Positions 8,212-17,782 are shown, numbered from the stretch's first letter. The stretch is DNA of 64,000 nucleotides from Providencia sp. PROV188 (GCF_027595165.1 NZ_CP097291.1:2418001-2482000), one strand, 5' to 3'. The notes: a model not told the origin generated them from the letters alone. Numbers and translations are program-made.

Positions 8212-9939
8212 ATGCCGACTATCGAACAACTTATATTGCTTTCATCCATATTGATTTTGCTCGGTATTTTTTCGAGTAAATTGTCTGCAAGACTTGGTTT
8301 GCCAATGTTGGTTATGTTTCTCTTTATTGGCATGCTGGCAGGTGAGGATGGCTTAGGGAAAATTACCTTTGATAACGTCAATGTATCTTATGCTGTTGGC
8401 TCTCTCGCCCTTGCTCTAATCCTTTTCGATGGTGGGCTACAAACCTCAGTAAAATCAATTAAGCTAGTCTGGAAACCTGCATTCACCTTAGCTACCGTTG
8501 GTGTTTTGATTACTGCGGGTATCACTGGGTTAGCCGCTGCCTATATTTTAGGTATTCCACTTCTTGAAGGGTTGCTTTTAGGCGCCATTGTTGGCTCAAC
8601 GGATGCCGCCGCCGTATTTTCACTGCTACGCAATGCAGGCATTTACCTAAATGAGCGTTTACAGGCGACTTTAGAGATAGAGAGTGCAACCAACGACCCC
8701 ATGGCCATATTTTTAACCGTTGGACTACTGCAACTACTAATGAACCCACAAGCCTCTGGCAGTGAATTAGCGTTATTATTTGTTAGCCAAATGGGAATTG
8801 GTGCTGCTGTAGGGGTAGGTGTTGGTTGGATTTCAATAAAGATCATCAACAAAATTAAGTTACTTGCGGCAGGTCTTTATCCCGTTTTAGTGGCGGCTTG
8901 TGGTTTGTTTTCATTCGGTGTCGCCAGTAATTTAGATGGAAGTGGCTTCTTATCTATTTTTGTCACGGGTGTGGTTATTGGTAATCACTCATTTGTTTTC
9001 CAGCGCAATACCTTTCTATTCCATGATGGGCTGGCATGGTTAAGCCAAATCATCATGTTCGTGATGTTAGGCTTATTGGTTAACCCTAGCTCATTAATTG
9101 AGGTATGGCAGGAAGGGTTGCTCATTGCGCTGGTATTAACCTTTGTTGCAAGACCGTTGGCGGTTGTCCCTGTACTCAAACTATTTCGCTTCACTCGAAA
9201 TGAGATAGCACTTATCTCCTGGGTTGGACTAAGAGGCTCTGTTCCGATTATTTTGGCTATTTTCCCCTTCATTTTTGGGTTACCGGGGGCCAACCTCATT
9301 TTTGATGTTGTTTTCTTCGTGGTACTCATTTCTGCAACGCTACAAGGTTCCACGCTGCCTTACTTTGCTCGCAAATTAAATCTTATGCAACCACCACCGC
9401 TTCTGCCCGCTGCGACATTAGATATTACTGCTGTCGACCAGATTGATGCTGACTTGGTCGAATATACGCTGGGCGAGGACTGCTCTGCGGTAGGACGAAG
9501 GTTATCTCAATTAGCCCTGCCTGACCAAACCGTGATTGCGATGATCACCCGAGAAAAAAGTGTATTGCCACCACGCGGCTCAACAATCTTAATGGCAAAT
9601 GATCATTTGTTTGTCGTACTAAAACCGCAAAGTCGCCTATTCTTAGAAAGATTATTCTCCGAACAAACCTCTTCAGAACCAACCGTTATGGAGCTACCTG
9701 AATCAGGTTTAAGCTTAAAAGGCACAACGCGATTAAATGAAATTTATGAGTCATATGGGATTTTGATTGAAGTTGATTCCGATAAAACACTCAATCAATT
9801 TATTCACGTCAATACTGAAAATGAACCCTCTCAAGGGGATGTGATTAAGCTAGATGGCATACAAATAAAAATTGATGAAATGATCGGCCCACGTATCGTT
9901 ACTGTTATTTTAGAGCCAGTAAAAATCCAGCAGGAATAA
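8212..9939 (+). CDS. cvrA: Potassium/proton antiporter CvrA (NhaP2 type)
   Basis: 575 residues. The first 400 form a CPA1-type cation/proton exchanger with about 12-13 membrane segments and the motifs FIGMLAGEDGLG, GSTDAAAVFSLL and ESATNDPMAIFLT; the paired acidic residues of the last are expected in the ion-binding site. A RCK/TrkA-C domain follows (about 400-480) and then a CorC/HlyC-like C-terminal domain, the architecture of CvrA/NhaP2. These proteins export K+ (and Na+) in exchange for H+ and protect against high internal potassium or low-osmolarity stress. It is monocistronic: an operon terminator lies upstream and a strong terminator just downstream. The identity as CvrA rather than a close CPA1 paralogue rests on length and domain order. 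Confidence 0.82.
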   Translation: MPTIEQLILLSSILILLGIFSSKLSARLGLPMLVMFLFIGMLAGEDGLGKITFDNVNVSYAVGSLALALILFDGGLQTSVKSIKLVWKPAFTLATVGVLITAGITGLAAAYILGIPLLEGLLLGAIVGSTDAAAVFSLLRNAGIYLNERLQATLEIESATNDPMAIFLTVGLLQLLMNPQASGSELALLFVSQMGIGAAVGVGVGWISIKIINKIKLLAAGLYPVLVAACGLFSFGVASNLDGSGFLSIFVTGVVIGNHSFVFQRNTFLFHDGLAWLSQIIMFVMLGLLVNPSSLIEVWQEGLLIALVLTFVARPLAVVPVLKLFRFTRNEIALISWVGLRGSVPIILAIFPFIFGLPGANLIFDVVFFVVLISATLQGSTLPYFARKLNLMQPPPLLPAATLDITAVDQIDADLVEYTLGEDCSAVGRRLSQLALPDQTVIAMITREKSVLPPRGSTILMANDHLFVVLKPQSRLFLERLFSEQTSSEPTVMELPESGLSLKGTTRLNEIYESYGILIEVDSDKTLNQFIHVNTENEPSQGDVIKLDGIQIKIDEMIGPRIVTVILEPVKIQQE

Positions 9940-10009
9940 TATGTTAAAAATAGTGATAATCCATTTTCATTTTTCCACGCTTATTTTCTAAATTGTATGC
10001 ATAAAAAAT

Positions 10010-10036
10010 AAAAGCCCCAAAGGGGCTTTTATTTTT
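10010..10036 (+). terminator. Rho-independent terminator of cvrA
   Basis: Arms AAAAGCCCC (10010-10018) and GGGGCTTTT (10022-10030) with an AAA loop and an ATTTTT tail. Confidence 0.9.
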
Positions 10037-10183
10037 GCAAGTACTCTATATAAGAGGGAGATTAATATATTCAATGACTTTTACTAACTAACTTGAGTTA
10101 ATTAATTTTATCGTTCTCAATTGAAACAATTTAATTACTGTACTTAATTTGTTTCATTATGAAACGTATACATGGAATAGATA

Positions 10184-10483
10184 TTATACGAGAGAATAAA
10201 GTGAGTCGTTAAACCCTTTAGATTCTCTTTCCTCAGACGCGTTGATATCATCCTGGAGAACTTCACTGAAGAACTCACCCATATTTACGCCTAGTACCTT
10301 TAATACGCGAACTAAGCAATCTATATCAATACGATTCACACCTCGTTCATAACGAAATAGTTGTTGTTCACTGATGTCGATCTCTTTAGCTAATTGGAAA
10401 ACCGTATAGCCTTGAGCTTTTCTTAAAGACTTAATTTTTTGTCCAACTGCACAAGCGACAGGATATTTTGTATTCATAAACAT
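10184..10483 (-). CDS. MrpJ-like XRE-family transcriptional regulator (orphan)
   Basis: 99 residues with one HTH_3/XRE domain at about residues 14-70. The recognition helix region reads SEQQLFRYERG (38-48), which matches the SQQQxSRYERG pattern of the Proteus MrpJ family; these proteins are normally encoded at the end of fimbrial operons and repress motility while favouring adherence. No fimbrial gene is in view. Two starts are possible, ATG 10483 or ATG 10477 (MNTKYPV...), with AAGCGAG upstream; the second is spaced better. The gene is preceded by a 1.4-kb AT-rich region without genes, which suggests long-range or nucleoid-protein regulation. Which genes it controls is unknown. Confidence 0.75.
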   Translation of the reverse strand: MFMNTKYPVACAVGQKIKSLRKAQGYTVFQLAKEIDISEQQLFRYERGVNRIDIDCLVRVLKVLGVNMGEFFSEVLQDDINASEERESKGFNDSLYSLV

Positions 10484-11867
10484 TCTCGCTTCAATCTATA
10501 TTAATTGAATAAAAATCAGCAGGTATTTTCTGCCATTTTCATTGTTATTTTATATGTACTATATAGTTCATCGATAAAAACATGGTGATACATCCAACAT
10601 CACTAAGAGAATGATATACTAGCCTTCTAATTAGTTTCAACTAGTCCAAAAATGACATTGCAACTATGTAACAAAATATTTTTTTCTATACAAACAAGAC
10701 GAGTTAGCAAATAAATCCTTAATTATCAATCTGTTATGCAAATTGATAGCCAGTGAATATCACCGAGTAAACTCAGGTGAAAGAGCACATCGCAAGACAA
10801 TTCACTAAAAACCAACCACTTTCCCGCCAATAAATCCAAAAATAAAGGAAATAAACAGAATAATTTAACACTGTAACAAAGTTAATCGTTTCACGATAAC
10901 ATTGGTAGTTTTTTGAGTCAAAAACCACATTAAGTGAGCATTTTCTGTAAAAGAAAGTAAAAAATATGTGTTTTACATATGTAACTATTTTGCAACATAA
11001 AACATCAATAACTTACATTTTTGAACCGCATGCTACAAATTAATTAAACGCTATATTTTTAAAGTAACTTAGTGAATTTAATGCACCCACATATTCAACA
11101 TAACAAAACATTAACGTTAAGGAAGCCGAACATTCACTTTACTTGATGAATATCACAAAAATATGAACATTACTGATTATCGATAATCTTATTTTAATAT
11201 TATGAATACATGAACACTCAGAAATTATTGAACTTTAAGATTATCAAAACGTGAATAGCTAGAATTATTCACTAATATACTACTTTGAAGATATTCTTTT
11301 ACTGTAATATCAATGAAAGTTTTGTTTGTTATTTCTTTAATATCATCTAAGAATATTCTTAATAATTTATTTAATCCAAACCAACATAAGGCTGTTCATG
11401 GGTATCGCATAATTTAGTTTCTAACGCAGTTACATTACCGCCATAGTTTTAAATAAAAATTCATTTCAGATAAAACTATTAATGCATTAATCCTTTAACA
11501 TCTCCATTTAGGTAATTTCACTTAAGGCGTTAACATTCTTTATTTTTATTAACTAGATTTTGATTTTAACCAAATTGAGACTTATTCAATGCAAGGAAAA
11601 ATCTCGTTATCGTTTCATTGAATATATTGATTCATAAAAAAAACAAAAGTTTATATTAATAATATAATGGTCAATATAACGCCATATTCAATCTTAATAG
11701 GAATAATACTTAATGAGTAATATGAATATTTAAGCAAAATCAACGAAGGATCATAGAGAGAGGATGATGAAAATTTATTGAATGTAACTATACGCAAATT
11801 AACTAAAATCAGTAAGTTATATCTTCAATTGACGTTTTTAGAGAGGCGCTTTTTGAGAATGATGAAG
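10484..11867. other. AT-rich gene-free region
   Basis: About 1.4 kb with stop codons in all frames and no convincing gene on either strand. It is visibly richer in A and T than the flanking genes. Short inverted repeats occur (for example around 10963-10982, ATATGTGTTTTACATAT). A small GC-richer island at 11374-11450 has a 25-codon open frame between two stops on the minus strand. Plausible contents are the regulatory region of the MrpJ-like gene, decayed coding sequence, or a small RNA, but none can be confirmed. Confidence 0.6.
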
Positions 11868-11943
11868 TGGTGGGCGATAGCGGGCTCGAACCACTGACCC
11901 CCTCCTTGTAAGGGAGGTGCTCTACCAACTGAGCTAATCGCCC
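11868..11943 (-). tRNA. tRNA-Val (TAC)
   Basis: 76 nt including the encoded CCA. The anticodon stem CTCCCTTACAAGGAG carries anticodon TAC. It is the last tRNA of the six-gene minus-strand operon and identical in body to the other three valine copies. Confidence 0.97.
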
Positions 11944-11964
11944 ACTTCATGACGCTGTACTTGA

Positions 11965-12040
11965 TGGTGGGTCGTGCAGGATTCGAACCTGCGACCAATT
12001 GATTAAAAGTCAACTGCTCTACCAACTGAGCTAACGACCC
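11965..12040 (-). tRNA. tRNA-Lys (TTT)
   Basis: 76 nt with encoded CCA. Anticodon stem-loop TTGACTTTTAATCAA gives anticodon TTT. Identical to its neighbour at 12085-12160. Fifth gene of the operon. Confidence 0.97.
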
Positions 12041-12084
12041 ATATTCAAGTATCTGTACTGCTTGAATGACTTATTTCATTTAGA

Positions 12085-12160
12085 TGGTGGGTCGTGCAGG
12101 ATTCGAACCTGCGACCAATTGATTAAAAGTCAACTGCTCTACCAACTGAGCTAACGACCC
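12085..12160 (-). tRNA. tRNA-Lys (TTT)
   Basis: 76 nt with encoded CCA, anticodon TTT. A copy of the preceding lysine tRNA, and the fourth gene of the operon. Confidence 0.97.
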
Positions 12161-12202
12161 ATCTGTATTTCTGAATTGTTTTTAATGCAAGAAAAGATGA
12201 AG

Positions 12203-12278
12203 TGGTGGGCGATAGCGGGCTCGAACCACTGACCCCCTCCTTGTAAGGGAGGTGCTCTACCAACTGAGCTAATCGCCC
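12203..12278 (-). tRNA. tRNA-Val (TAC)
   Basis: 76 nt with encoded CCA, anticodon TAC. Third gene of the operon. Confidence 0.97.
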
Positions 12279-12309
12279 ACTTCATAATAACCACATTGTC
12301 ATAAATAAT

Positions 12310-12385
12310 TGGTGGGCGATAGCGGGCTCGAACCACTGACCCCCTCCTTGTAAGGGAGGTGCTCTACCAACTGAGCTAATCGCCC
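12310..12385 (-). tRNA. tRNA-Val (TAC)
   Basis: 76 nt with encoded CCA, anticodon TAC. Second gene of the operon; only about 27 bp separate it from the first. Confidence 0.97.
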
Positions 12386-12412
12386 AATCATTTATGTTTT
12401 CATCGTCAACGG

Positions 12413-12488
12413 TGGTGGGCGATAGCGGGCTCGAACCACTGACCCCCTCCTTGTAAGGGAGGTGCTCTACCAACTGAGCTAATCGCCC
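12413..12488 (-). tRNA. tRNA-Val (TAC)
   Basis: 76 nt with encoded CCA, anticodon TAC. Promoter-proximal gene of the operon. The cluster corresponds to the valU-valX-valY-lysV locus near gltX in E. coli, expanded here by one lysine and one valine copy. Confidence 0.97.
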
Positions 12489-12506
12489 CGTCGTCGATGG
12501 AGGTGC

Positions 12507-12534
12507 ATTATAGGGATACTGCGTTCTGAGTCAA
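12507..12534 (-). promoter_or_regulatory. Sigma-70 promoter of the Val/Lys tRNA operon
   Basis: Read on the minus strand, -35 TTGACT (12534-12529), 16-bp spacer, perfect -10 TATAAT (12512-12507), then a GC-rich start region GCACCTCC typical of stringently controlled stable RNA promoters. Confidence 0.85.
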
Positions 12535-12741
12535 CGGTTTTTGAATAGATTTTTTCTGTTCGTTGCAAAAATAATCAAGATGTTTTAATTATCACCTAAG
12601 AAGTACCCTTTTTAATCAATTAACTACATTATCCTACTAAATTTTATTAGAAAAAAATCATCCGAAGCTCACCAGACTAAAAATTTCAGCGGTTATTTTC
12701 CCAATTTGATGATTTTCTTTATCTGTATAGAGAGAAGCAGA

Positions 12742-12769
12742 TTGAGGATTCACTACAGGGTGATAGAAT
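12742..12769 (+). promoter_or_regulatory. Candidate gltX promoter
   Basis: -35 TTGAGG (12742-12747), 16-bp spacer, -10 TAGAAT (12764-12769), about 65 bp before the gltX start. The remaining gap between this and the tRNA promoter (12535-12741) holds nothing else that I can recognise. Confidence 0.5.
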
Positions 12770-12843
12770 AGAGGAACTTTTAGCAATGCTTACGATGAAC
12801 ATAAGCGCATAAGAAACAACGTTTCGCAATTAAGGCAATCTCG

Positions 12844-14265
12844 ATGAGTAAAATCAAAACCCGTTTTGCACCAAGCCCAACTGGCTACTTGCACGTTGGT
12901 GGTGCTCGTACCGCCCTGTATTCCTGGTTATATAGTCGCCACAATCAGGGCGAATTTGTCCTGCGTATTGAAGACACCGACTTAGAACGTTCAACTCAGG
13001 AAGCTATCGACGCCATTATGGACGGTATGAACTGGTTGAATTTAAATTGGGATGAAGGTCCTTACTATCAAACTAAGCGTTTCGACCGCTACAATGCGGT
13101 AATTGATACCATGTTAGAAGCAGGTACCGCTTACCGCTGCTACTGCTCTAAAGAGCGTTTAGAAGCGTTACGCGAAGAACAAATGGCAAAAGGCGAAAAA
13201 CCTCGCTATGACGGTTGTTGCCGTGACCATGAACATAACCACACTGCGGCAGAACCGCATGTTGTTCGCTTCCGTAACCCACAAGACGGTTCTGTAATTT
13301 TCAATGACACCATTCGTGGTCCAATTGAATTTAGCAACCAAGAGCTGGATGACTTAATCATCCGTCGTACCGATGGTTCTCCAACTTACAACTTCTGTGT
13401 CGTTATTGATGACTGGGATATGGAAATTACCCACGTCATTCGTGGTGAAGACCATATCAATAACACCCCTCGCCAAATCAACATTCTCAAAGCATTAGGC
13501 GCGCCAGTGCCTGAATATGCTCACGTTTCGATGATTTTAGGTGATGATGGTAAAAAACTGTCTAAACGCCATGGCGCTGTTAGCGTTATGCAATATCGCG
13601 ATGACGGTTACCTGCCACAAGCACTATTAAACTATTTAGTACGCTTAGGCTGGTCACACGGCGACCAAGAGATCTTCTCAATTGAAGAAATGAAAGAATA
13701 TTTTTCTCTTGATGCTATCAGCAAATCAGCGAGTGCATTCAACACTGAGAAATTACAGTGGCTGAACCATCACTACATCAATACTCTGCCAGCTGAAGAA
13801 GTGGCAACCTACCTTGCATGGCATATCGAACAGCAAAATATCGACACCAGCACAGGTCCACAGTTAGTTGAGTTAATCAAATTACTGGGTGAGCGCTGTA
13901 AGACACTGAAAGAAATGGCGGAATCTTGCCACTACTTCTATCAGGACTTTGAAGAGTTTGATGCTGATGCAGCGAAAAAACACTTACGCCCAGTTGCACG
14001 TCAGCCATTAGAAGTGGTGAAAGACAAATTAATCGCTATTTCCGATTGGACGGCCGAGAATGTCCATCAAGCGATTGAAGCGACCGCGGCTGAATTAGAT
14101 GTGGGTATGGGTAAAGTGGGAATGCCTTTACGTGTAGCGGTAACTGGTGCAGGCCAATCACCTGGGTTAGATGTTACCGTTCATGCTATCGGTCAGGCTC
14201 GTTCTGTAGCTCGTATCGAAAAAGCATTAGCGTTTATCGCAGAACGCGAAGCATCCGCACAATAA
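12844..14265 (+). CDS. gltX: Glutamyl-tRNA synthetase
   Basis: 473 residues, close to the E. coli enzyme (471). A class I synthetase that charges tRNA-Glu with glutamate in the cytoplasm. The HIGH-equivalent is in [16 protein letters not shown] near the N-terminus and the KMSKS-equivalent is KKLSKRHG around residue 238-245. The zinc-site region with paired cysteines (YRCYCSKE and GCCRDH) is present. The C-terminal anticodon-binding domain is complete. It is monocistronic, with a candidate promoter at 12742 and a terminator at 14295. The cluster of tRNA genes on both sides matches the gltX neighbourhood of other Enterobacterales. Confidence 0.97.
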   Translation: MSKIKTRFAPSPTGYLHVGGARTALYSWLYSRHNQGEFVLRIEDTDLERSTQEAIDAIMDGMNWLNLNWDEGPYYQTKRFDRYNAVIDTMLEAGTAYRCYCSKERLEALREEQMAKGEKPRYDGCCRDHEHNHTAAEPHVVRFRNPQDGSVIFNDTIRGPIEFSNQELDDLIIRRTDGSPTYNFCVVIDDWDMEITHVIRGEDHINNTPRQINILKALGAPVPEYAHVSMILGDDGKKLSKRHGAVSVMQYRDDGYLPQALLNYLVRLGWSHGDQEIFSIEEMKEYFSLDAISKSASAFNTEKLQWLNHHYINTLPAEEVATYLAWHIEQQNIDTSTGPQLVELIKLLGERCKTLKEMAESCHYFYQDFEEFDADAAKKHLRPVARQPLEVVKDKLIAISDWTAENVHQAIEATAAELDVGMGKVGMPLRVAVTGAGQSPGLDVTVHAIGQARSVARIEKALAFIAEREASAQ

Positions 14266-14294
14266 TTTTCTAAATTAAGAAGCCTTTCTATTTT

Positions 14295-14327
14295 ACTGCC
14301 TCTTAACTTAAGAGGCAGTTTGCTTTT
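14295..14327 (+). terminator. Rho-independent terminator of gltX
   Basis: Arms ACTGCCTCTT (14295-14304) and AAGAGGCAGT (14310-14319), 5-base loop, then TTGCTTTT. Confidence 0.8.
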
Positions 14328-14405
14328 CAGCTCCCGCATTAAATGGGAATTGATTGCAAAATGTTCTATATTTCAGCAGTTAAACCCGAAAAACATATTA
14401 ATATA

Positions 14406-14434
14406 TTGACACTCCAATCGAGCTTGAATATGAT
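14406..14434 (+). promoter_or_regulatory. Sigma-70 promoter of the tRNA-Ala pair
   Basis: Perfect -35 TTGACA (14406-14411), 17-bp spacer, -10 TATGAT (14429-14434), followed by the GC-rich discriminator GCCTCCCG. The tRNA begins 26 bp further on. Confidence 0.85.
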
Positions 14435-14459
14435 GCCTCCCGTCCAAAAGATTTTGTTT

Positions 14460-14535
<76 letters not shown>

Positions 14536-14584
14536 TCTAAAAACCAGTTTAGATGGCTGAATTTCATAACAAAAGACTACGTTT

Positions 14585-14660
<76 letters not shown>

Positions 14661-14872
14661 AACTCTTTCTTATCTCCCTTTAATTCACTCTTTCCTTTTC
14701 CAAATTCTATTTGCAGTTTATCTTAATAATTTAGCCTAACTCACTTTCCCCTACTGTACCGTCTATTCACATTTGATTTACTCATATATAATTAGCTTAT
14801 AATTTTATTTAAATAGAATTATTCAGATGTCTCATCGCACATCGTCCCTATTCCATTTCAACTAGGTGAGTT

Positions 14873-16213
14873 ATGCCACACATAGATGCCGATATCATTG
14901 TGATAGGAGCAGGCGTTTCAGGTTTATCAGTCGCAAATCAATTACAGTCACAACCCCCCCAACATAAAAAAGTCCTTATCTTAGAAGCACGCGACCGTCT
15001 TGGTGGGCGTATTCATACGCGTGAAATTGATAACCAATTTTATGATTTAGGCGCTTCTTGGATCCACGGTATTACCGACAATCCAATCAGTGCAATCGCA
15101 CAACAGCACCATATTCAAACCGTTGTTTTCAATTACCAAGACGCTATTTTCTATAAAAAAAATGGCTTGGTTTTGTGTGAGAACGAAAAAGAGGCTTTTG
15201 AAGCGGGTCTTGACTATTTAATGGAACAGTTTGAAACCATTTCATCACCCTGCCAATTTAACAATGCAGCCGAAGCGTTAAATAGTTGGTTGCAAAGCCC
15301 TGAATTCCACCATTTATTGACAGTAGACCACCATGCAAGTCAATCCCTGTTTGAACAGCTACAAACAGGTTTACATGAGTTTTTTGAAGTTATCGCTGAA
15401 GATCCCTGTGCTTGCACATTAGAGACATTATCTCCCTATTTTTTACAACTTGAAGGCTTTTGTGAAGGCGATGAAGTGATCTTCCCTCGCGGATATTCCC
15501 AAATTATCGAAACGCTATCAAATGGGCTGGATATTCGCCTTAACCATCCAGTTGAACATATTCATTACTTAGATAATTATGTCACTATCACCACGCTTAA
15601 TGGACAACAATTCAATGCCCATAAAGTCGTTGTCACCGTACCGCTAGGGGTGTTGAAGAAAAACAAAATTCATTTTACGCCTGCACTGCCTGAAAAAACT
15701 CAAGAAGCTATTCATCAGTTAGGTTTCGGTGTATTCAACAAGTTATTTGTCACCTTTGAACAGGCTTTTTGGCGTAAAAATTCACTCAACAACGTCAATA
15801 GTATGTATATTCATGAGTCTGATTATTGGCTAAATTTTATGGATGTAAGCGCGATTTACCAAAAACCAACGTTGCTGTTTTTATTTGGTGGGTTGTCCGC
15901 AAAATGGCTTGAAGAGTGTGATGAATACGCCGCATGGCATGAACTGCAACAATCGCTCAGTAAGGTATTTGATAATGTACCCGCACCTATACAGCTGATA
16001 AAAACCGAGTGGGAAAAAGATATTTACGCTTATGGCTCGTTTAGCTACCCCGCACCTAACTATTCAGCGGATCAAATTGCCCAATTAAAACAGCCTATTG
16101 ATAACAAAGTTTTCTTTGCAGGAGAACATTTAGCACTATCAGGAGCTGGTACCGTACACGGTGCTTATCAATCGGGTATAGATGCCGCCAACAGCCTGCT
16201 TAATACGCTTTAA
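14873..16213 (+). CDS. Flavin-containing amine oxidase (polyamine/monoamine oxidase family)
   Basis: 446 residues. The N-terminal dinucleotide-binding motif GAGVSG (residues 12-17) is followed by an EARDRLGGRIHTRE segment, the GG doublet and arginines of the flavin amine oxidase family, then YDLGASWIHG, a substrate-entry signature of polyamine oxidases. The C-terminal FAD-contact motif is FFAGEHLALSGAGTVHGAYQSG. No signal peptide is evident, so it should be cytoplasmic. Such enzymes oxidise amines to aldehydes with release of H2O2. The WIHG stretch resembles spermine/spermidine oxidases and histone-demethylase-like proteins, but the substrate is not proven. AGGTGAG precedes the ATG. It converges on ypeB. 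A stand-alone, probably accessory gene. Confidence 0.82.
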   Translation: MPHIDADIIVIGAGVSGLSVANQLQSQPPQHKKVLILEARDRLGGRIHTREIDNQFYDLGASWIHGITDNPISAIAQQHHIQTVVFNYQDAIFYKKNGLVLCENEKEAFEAGLDYLMEQFETISSPCQFNNAAEALNSWLQSPEFHHLLTVDHHASQSLFEQLQTGLHEFFEVIAEDPCACTLETLSPYFLQLEGFCEGDEVIFPRGYSQIIETLSNGLDIRLNHPVEHIHYLDNYVTITTLNGQQFNAHKVVVTVPLGVLKKNKIHFTPALPEKTQEAIHQLGFGVFNKLFVTFEQAFWRKNSLNNVNSMYIHESDYWLNFMDVSAIYQKPTLLFLFGGLSAKWLEECDEYAAWHELQQSLSKVFDNVPAPIQLIKTEWEKDIYAYGSFSYPAPNYSADQIAQLKQPIDNKVFFAGEHLALSGAGTVHGAYQSGIDAANSLLNTL

Positions 16214-16235
16214 TTATCGATTAAGCCTCTAACCC

Positions 16236-16451
16236 TTACTTTCGTTTTAGGGGCTTAACAATGCTATCTAGCCCTTCTATCTTCAGCCCAAGAGTTATCT
16301 CCATCAATTCCCCTAATCGCCCTGCAGGAAACTCCCCTTTTTTATAAAACCACAGCAAGTATTCCTCAGGAAGATCAATCAGGACACAACCTTTATATTT
16401 ACCAAATGGCATCGATGTATTGGCTATATCGAGTAAGTCTTGTTTTTCCAT
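16236..16451 (-). CDS. ypeB: DUF3820 family small protein YpeB
   Basis: 71 residues, strikingly similar to E. coli YpeB from the first residue (MEKQDLLDIANTSMPFGKYK) with the family core MPFGKYKG, DLPEEYLLWF and GEFPAGRLGELM. The family (DUF3820, also called putative quorum-sensing-regulated virulence factor) has no established biochemical role in enterobacteria. It lies downstream of nupC on the same strand but beyond the nupC terminator, so it is likely transcribed separately or by read-through. An inverted repeat at 16221-16231/16248-16258 overlaps its 3-prime end and may act as a weak terminator for the convergent amine oxidase gene. Confidence 0.88.
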   Translation of the reverse strand: MEKQDLLDIANTSMPFGKYKGCVLIDLPEEYLLWFYKKGEFPAGRLGELMEITLGLKIEGLDSIVKPLKRK

Positions 16452-16472
16452 TTATCCGCTCTTGTTTTAGAT

Positions 16473-16505
16473 ATAAAAAAAACGGCATTCACTGAATGCC
16501 GTTTC
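16473..16505 (-). terminator. Rho-independent terminator of nupC
   Basis: On the minus strand, AAACGGCATTC / GAATGCCGTTT stem with a 4-base loop, followed by a run of eight T. Confidence 0.9.
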
Positions 16506-16532
16506 TCACTGTAACACTTTTTATCGTAATAA

Positions 16533-17717
16533 CTACAGGATTAATCCAACCACCGCAGCAGATAAGAAGCTTACCAGCGTTGAACCGTACAGTAATTTCA
16601 GACCAAAACGTGCAACGGTATTACCTTGTTTTTCATCTAACCCTTTAATAGCACCAGCAATAATACCGATGGAAGAGAAGTTAGCGAATGACACTAAGAA
16701 TACAGATAAGATACCCACAGAGCGGTCAGATAAACCCGATGCTACGGCTTTTAAGCCATCCATTGCCACGAATTCGTTGGTCACCATTTTCACTGCCATG
16801 ATACCGCCAACTTGTAACGCTTCATTCGCAGGGATACCTAACATCCAAGCAAATGGATAGAACACATAGCCCAGCATAGTTTGGAAGCTAACATTGAAAA
16901 TAGCAGAGCAGATTCCGTTAACCATCGCAATCAGGGCGATAAAACCAATCAGCATCGCAGAAACGATAATCGCAACTTTAAACCCAGCAAGAATATATTC
17001 ACCCAGCATTTCGAAGAAGCTTTGACCTTCATGCAGGCTGCGCATTTGGATCTCTTTTTCCCCTTCTGGTGGGTACGGGTTGATCAGCGATAACACCACG
17101 AATGTACCAAACATGTTTAAGACCAAAGCGGCAACCACATATTTTGGATCTAACATGGTCATGTATGCACCCACGATGGACATTGAAACGGTAGACATCG
17201 CCGTTGCCGCCATGGTGTACATTCTTCTTTCTGACATGCTGCCTAATTGGTCTTTATAGGCAATAAAGTTTTCTGACTGACCCAACAGTAATGAACTTAC
17301 TGCGTTGAATGACTCAAGTTTACCCATGCCGTTTACTTTCGACAGCACCGTACCGATGATGCGGATAACGAAAGGCAGGACTTTAATGTGCTGTAAAATA
17401 CCAATCAGTGCAGAGATAAAGATAATTGGACACAATACTTGTAGGAAGAAGAATGCTAAGTTGCCTTCAATCATTCCGCCAAAGATAAATTTGGTCCCTT
17501 CTGCCGCATAACCCAATAAATGGGTAAATACGCCAGCAACACCAAGAACGAAAGACTCACCGATACCTGATTTTAAGAACAGGTAAGCGAGTGCAATTTG
17601 GATCACAAGTAATTGAATAACATAGCGAGGGCGGATCCCTCTACGGTTACTACTCGCTAAAATAGCGAGAGCGCCGATGATGACGATGGATAAAATAAAG
17701 TGCAGGATCGAGGTCAT
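16533..17717 (-). CDS. nupC: Nucleoside/proton symporter NupC
   Basis: 394 residues from ATG 17717, chosen over an upstream TTG because GGAG lies seven bases before it and the product then begins MTSILHFIL as in NupC (E. coli 400 residues). A concentrative nucleoside transporter (CNT family) of the inner membrane, importing nucleosides other than guanosine with protons. Family blocks include [10 protein letters not shown], the [22 protein letters not shown] core, NEFVAM and [13 protein letters not shown]. Single-gene unit with its own terminator. A CRP-like site upstream (17783-17798) fits the known cAMP-CRP/CytR control of nupC in E. coli. Confidence 0.93.
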   Translation of the reverse strand: MTSILHFILSIVIIGALAILASSNRRGIRPRYVIQLLVIQIALAYLFLKSGIGESFVLGVAGVFTHLLGYAAEGTKFIFGGMIEGNLAFFFLQVLCPIIFISALIGILQHIKVLPFVIRIIGTVLSKVNGMGKLESFNAVSSLLLGQSENFIAYKDQLGSMSERRMYTMAATAMSTVSMSIVGAYMTMLDPKYVVAALVLNMFGTFVVLSLINPYPPEGEKEIQMRSLHEGQSFFEMLGEYILAGFKVAIIVSAMLIGFIALIAMVNGICSAIFNVSFQTMLGYVFYPFAWMLGIPANEALQVGGIMAVKMVTNEFVAMDGLKAVASGLSDRSVGILSVFLVSFANFSSIGIIAGAIKGLDEKQGNTVARFGLKLLYGSTLVSFLSAAVVGLIL

Positions 17718-17782
17718 ATTTGACTCCAACAAAGTTACGAATCAGTCTATGCGCATATTCTATGTAATAGACAACATTTAAA

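Noticed and set aside
8109..8381. 90-codon minus-strand frame overlapping the start of the antiporter gene
   Set aside because: Two-thirds overlaps the antiporter in antisense and the product has no recognisable features.
11581..11640. ATTCAATG/CATTGAAT inverted repeat considered as a terminator or attachment site
   Set aside because: Stem too short and AT-rich with a large loop; no integrase gene or matching direct repeat at the tRNA end was found.
11825..12473. Minus-strand open frames with AISSVGRAPPLQGGG-type translations
   Set aside because: They are translations of the tRNA-Val and tRNA-Lys genes and their spacers, a common false gene call.
11868..12488. Regularly spaced direct repeats that could suggest a CRISPR array
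   Set aside because: The repeats are 76-nt tRNA genes with cloverleaf structure and encoded CCA, and the spacers are irregular.
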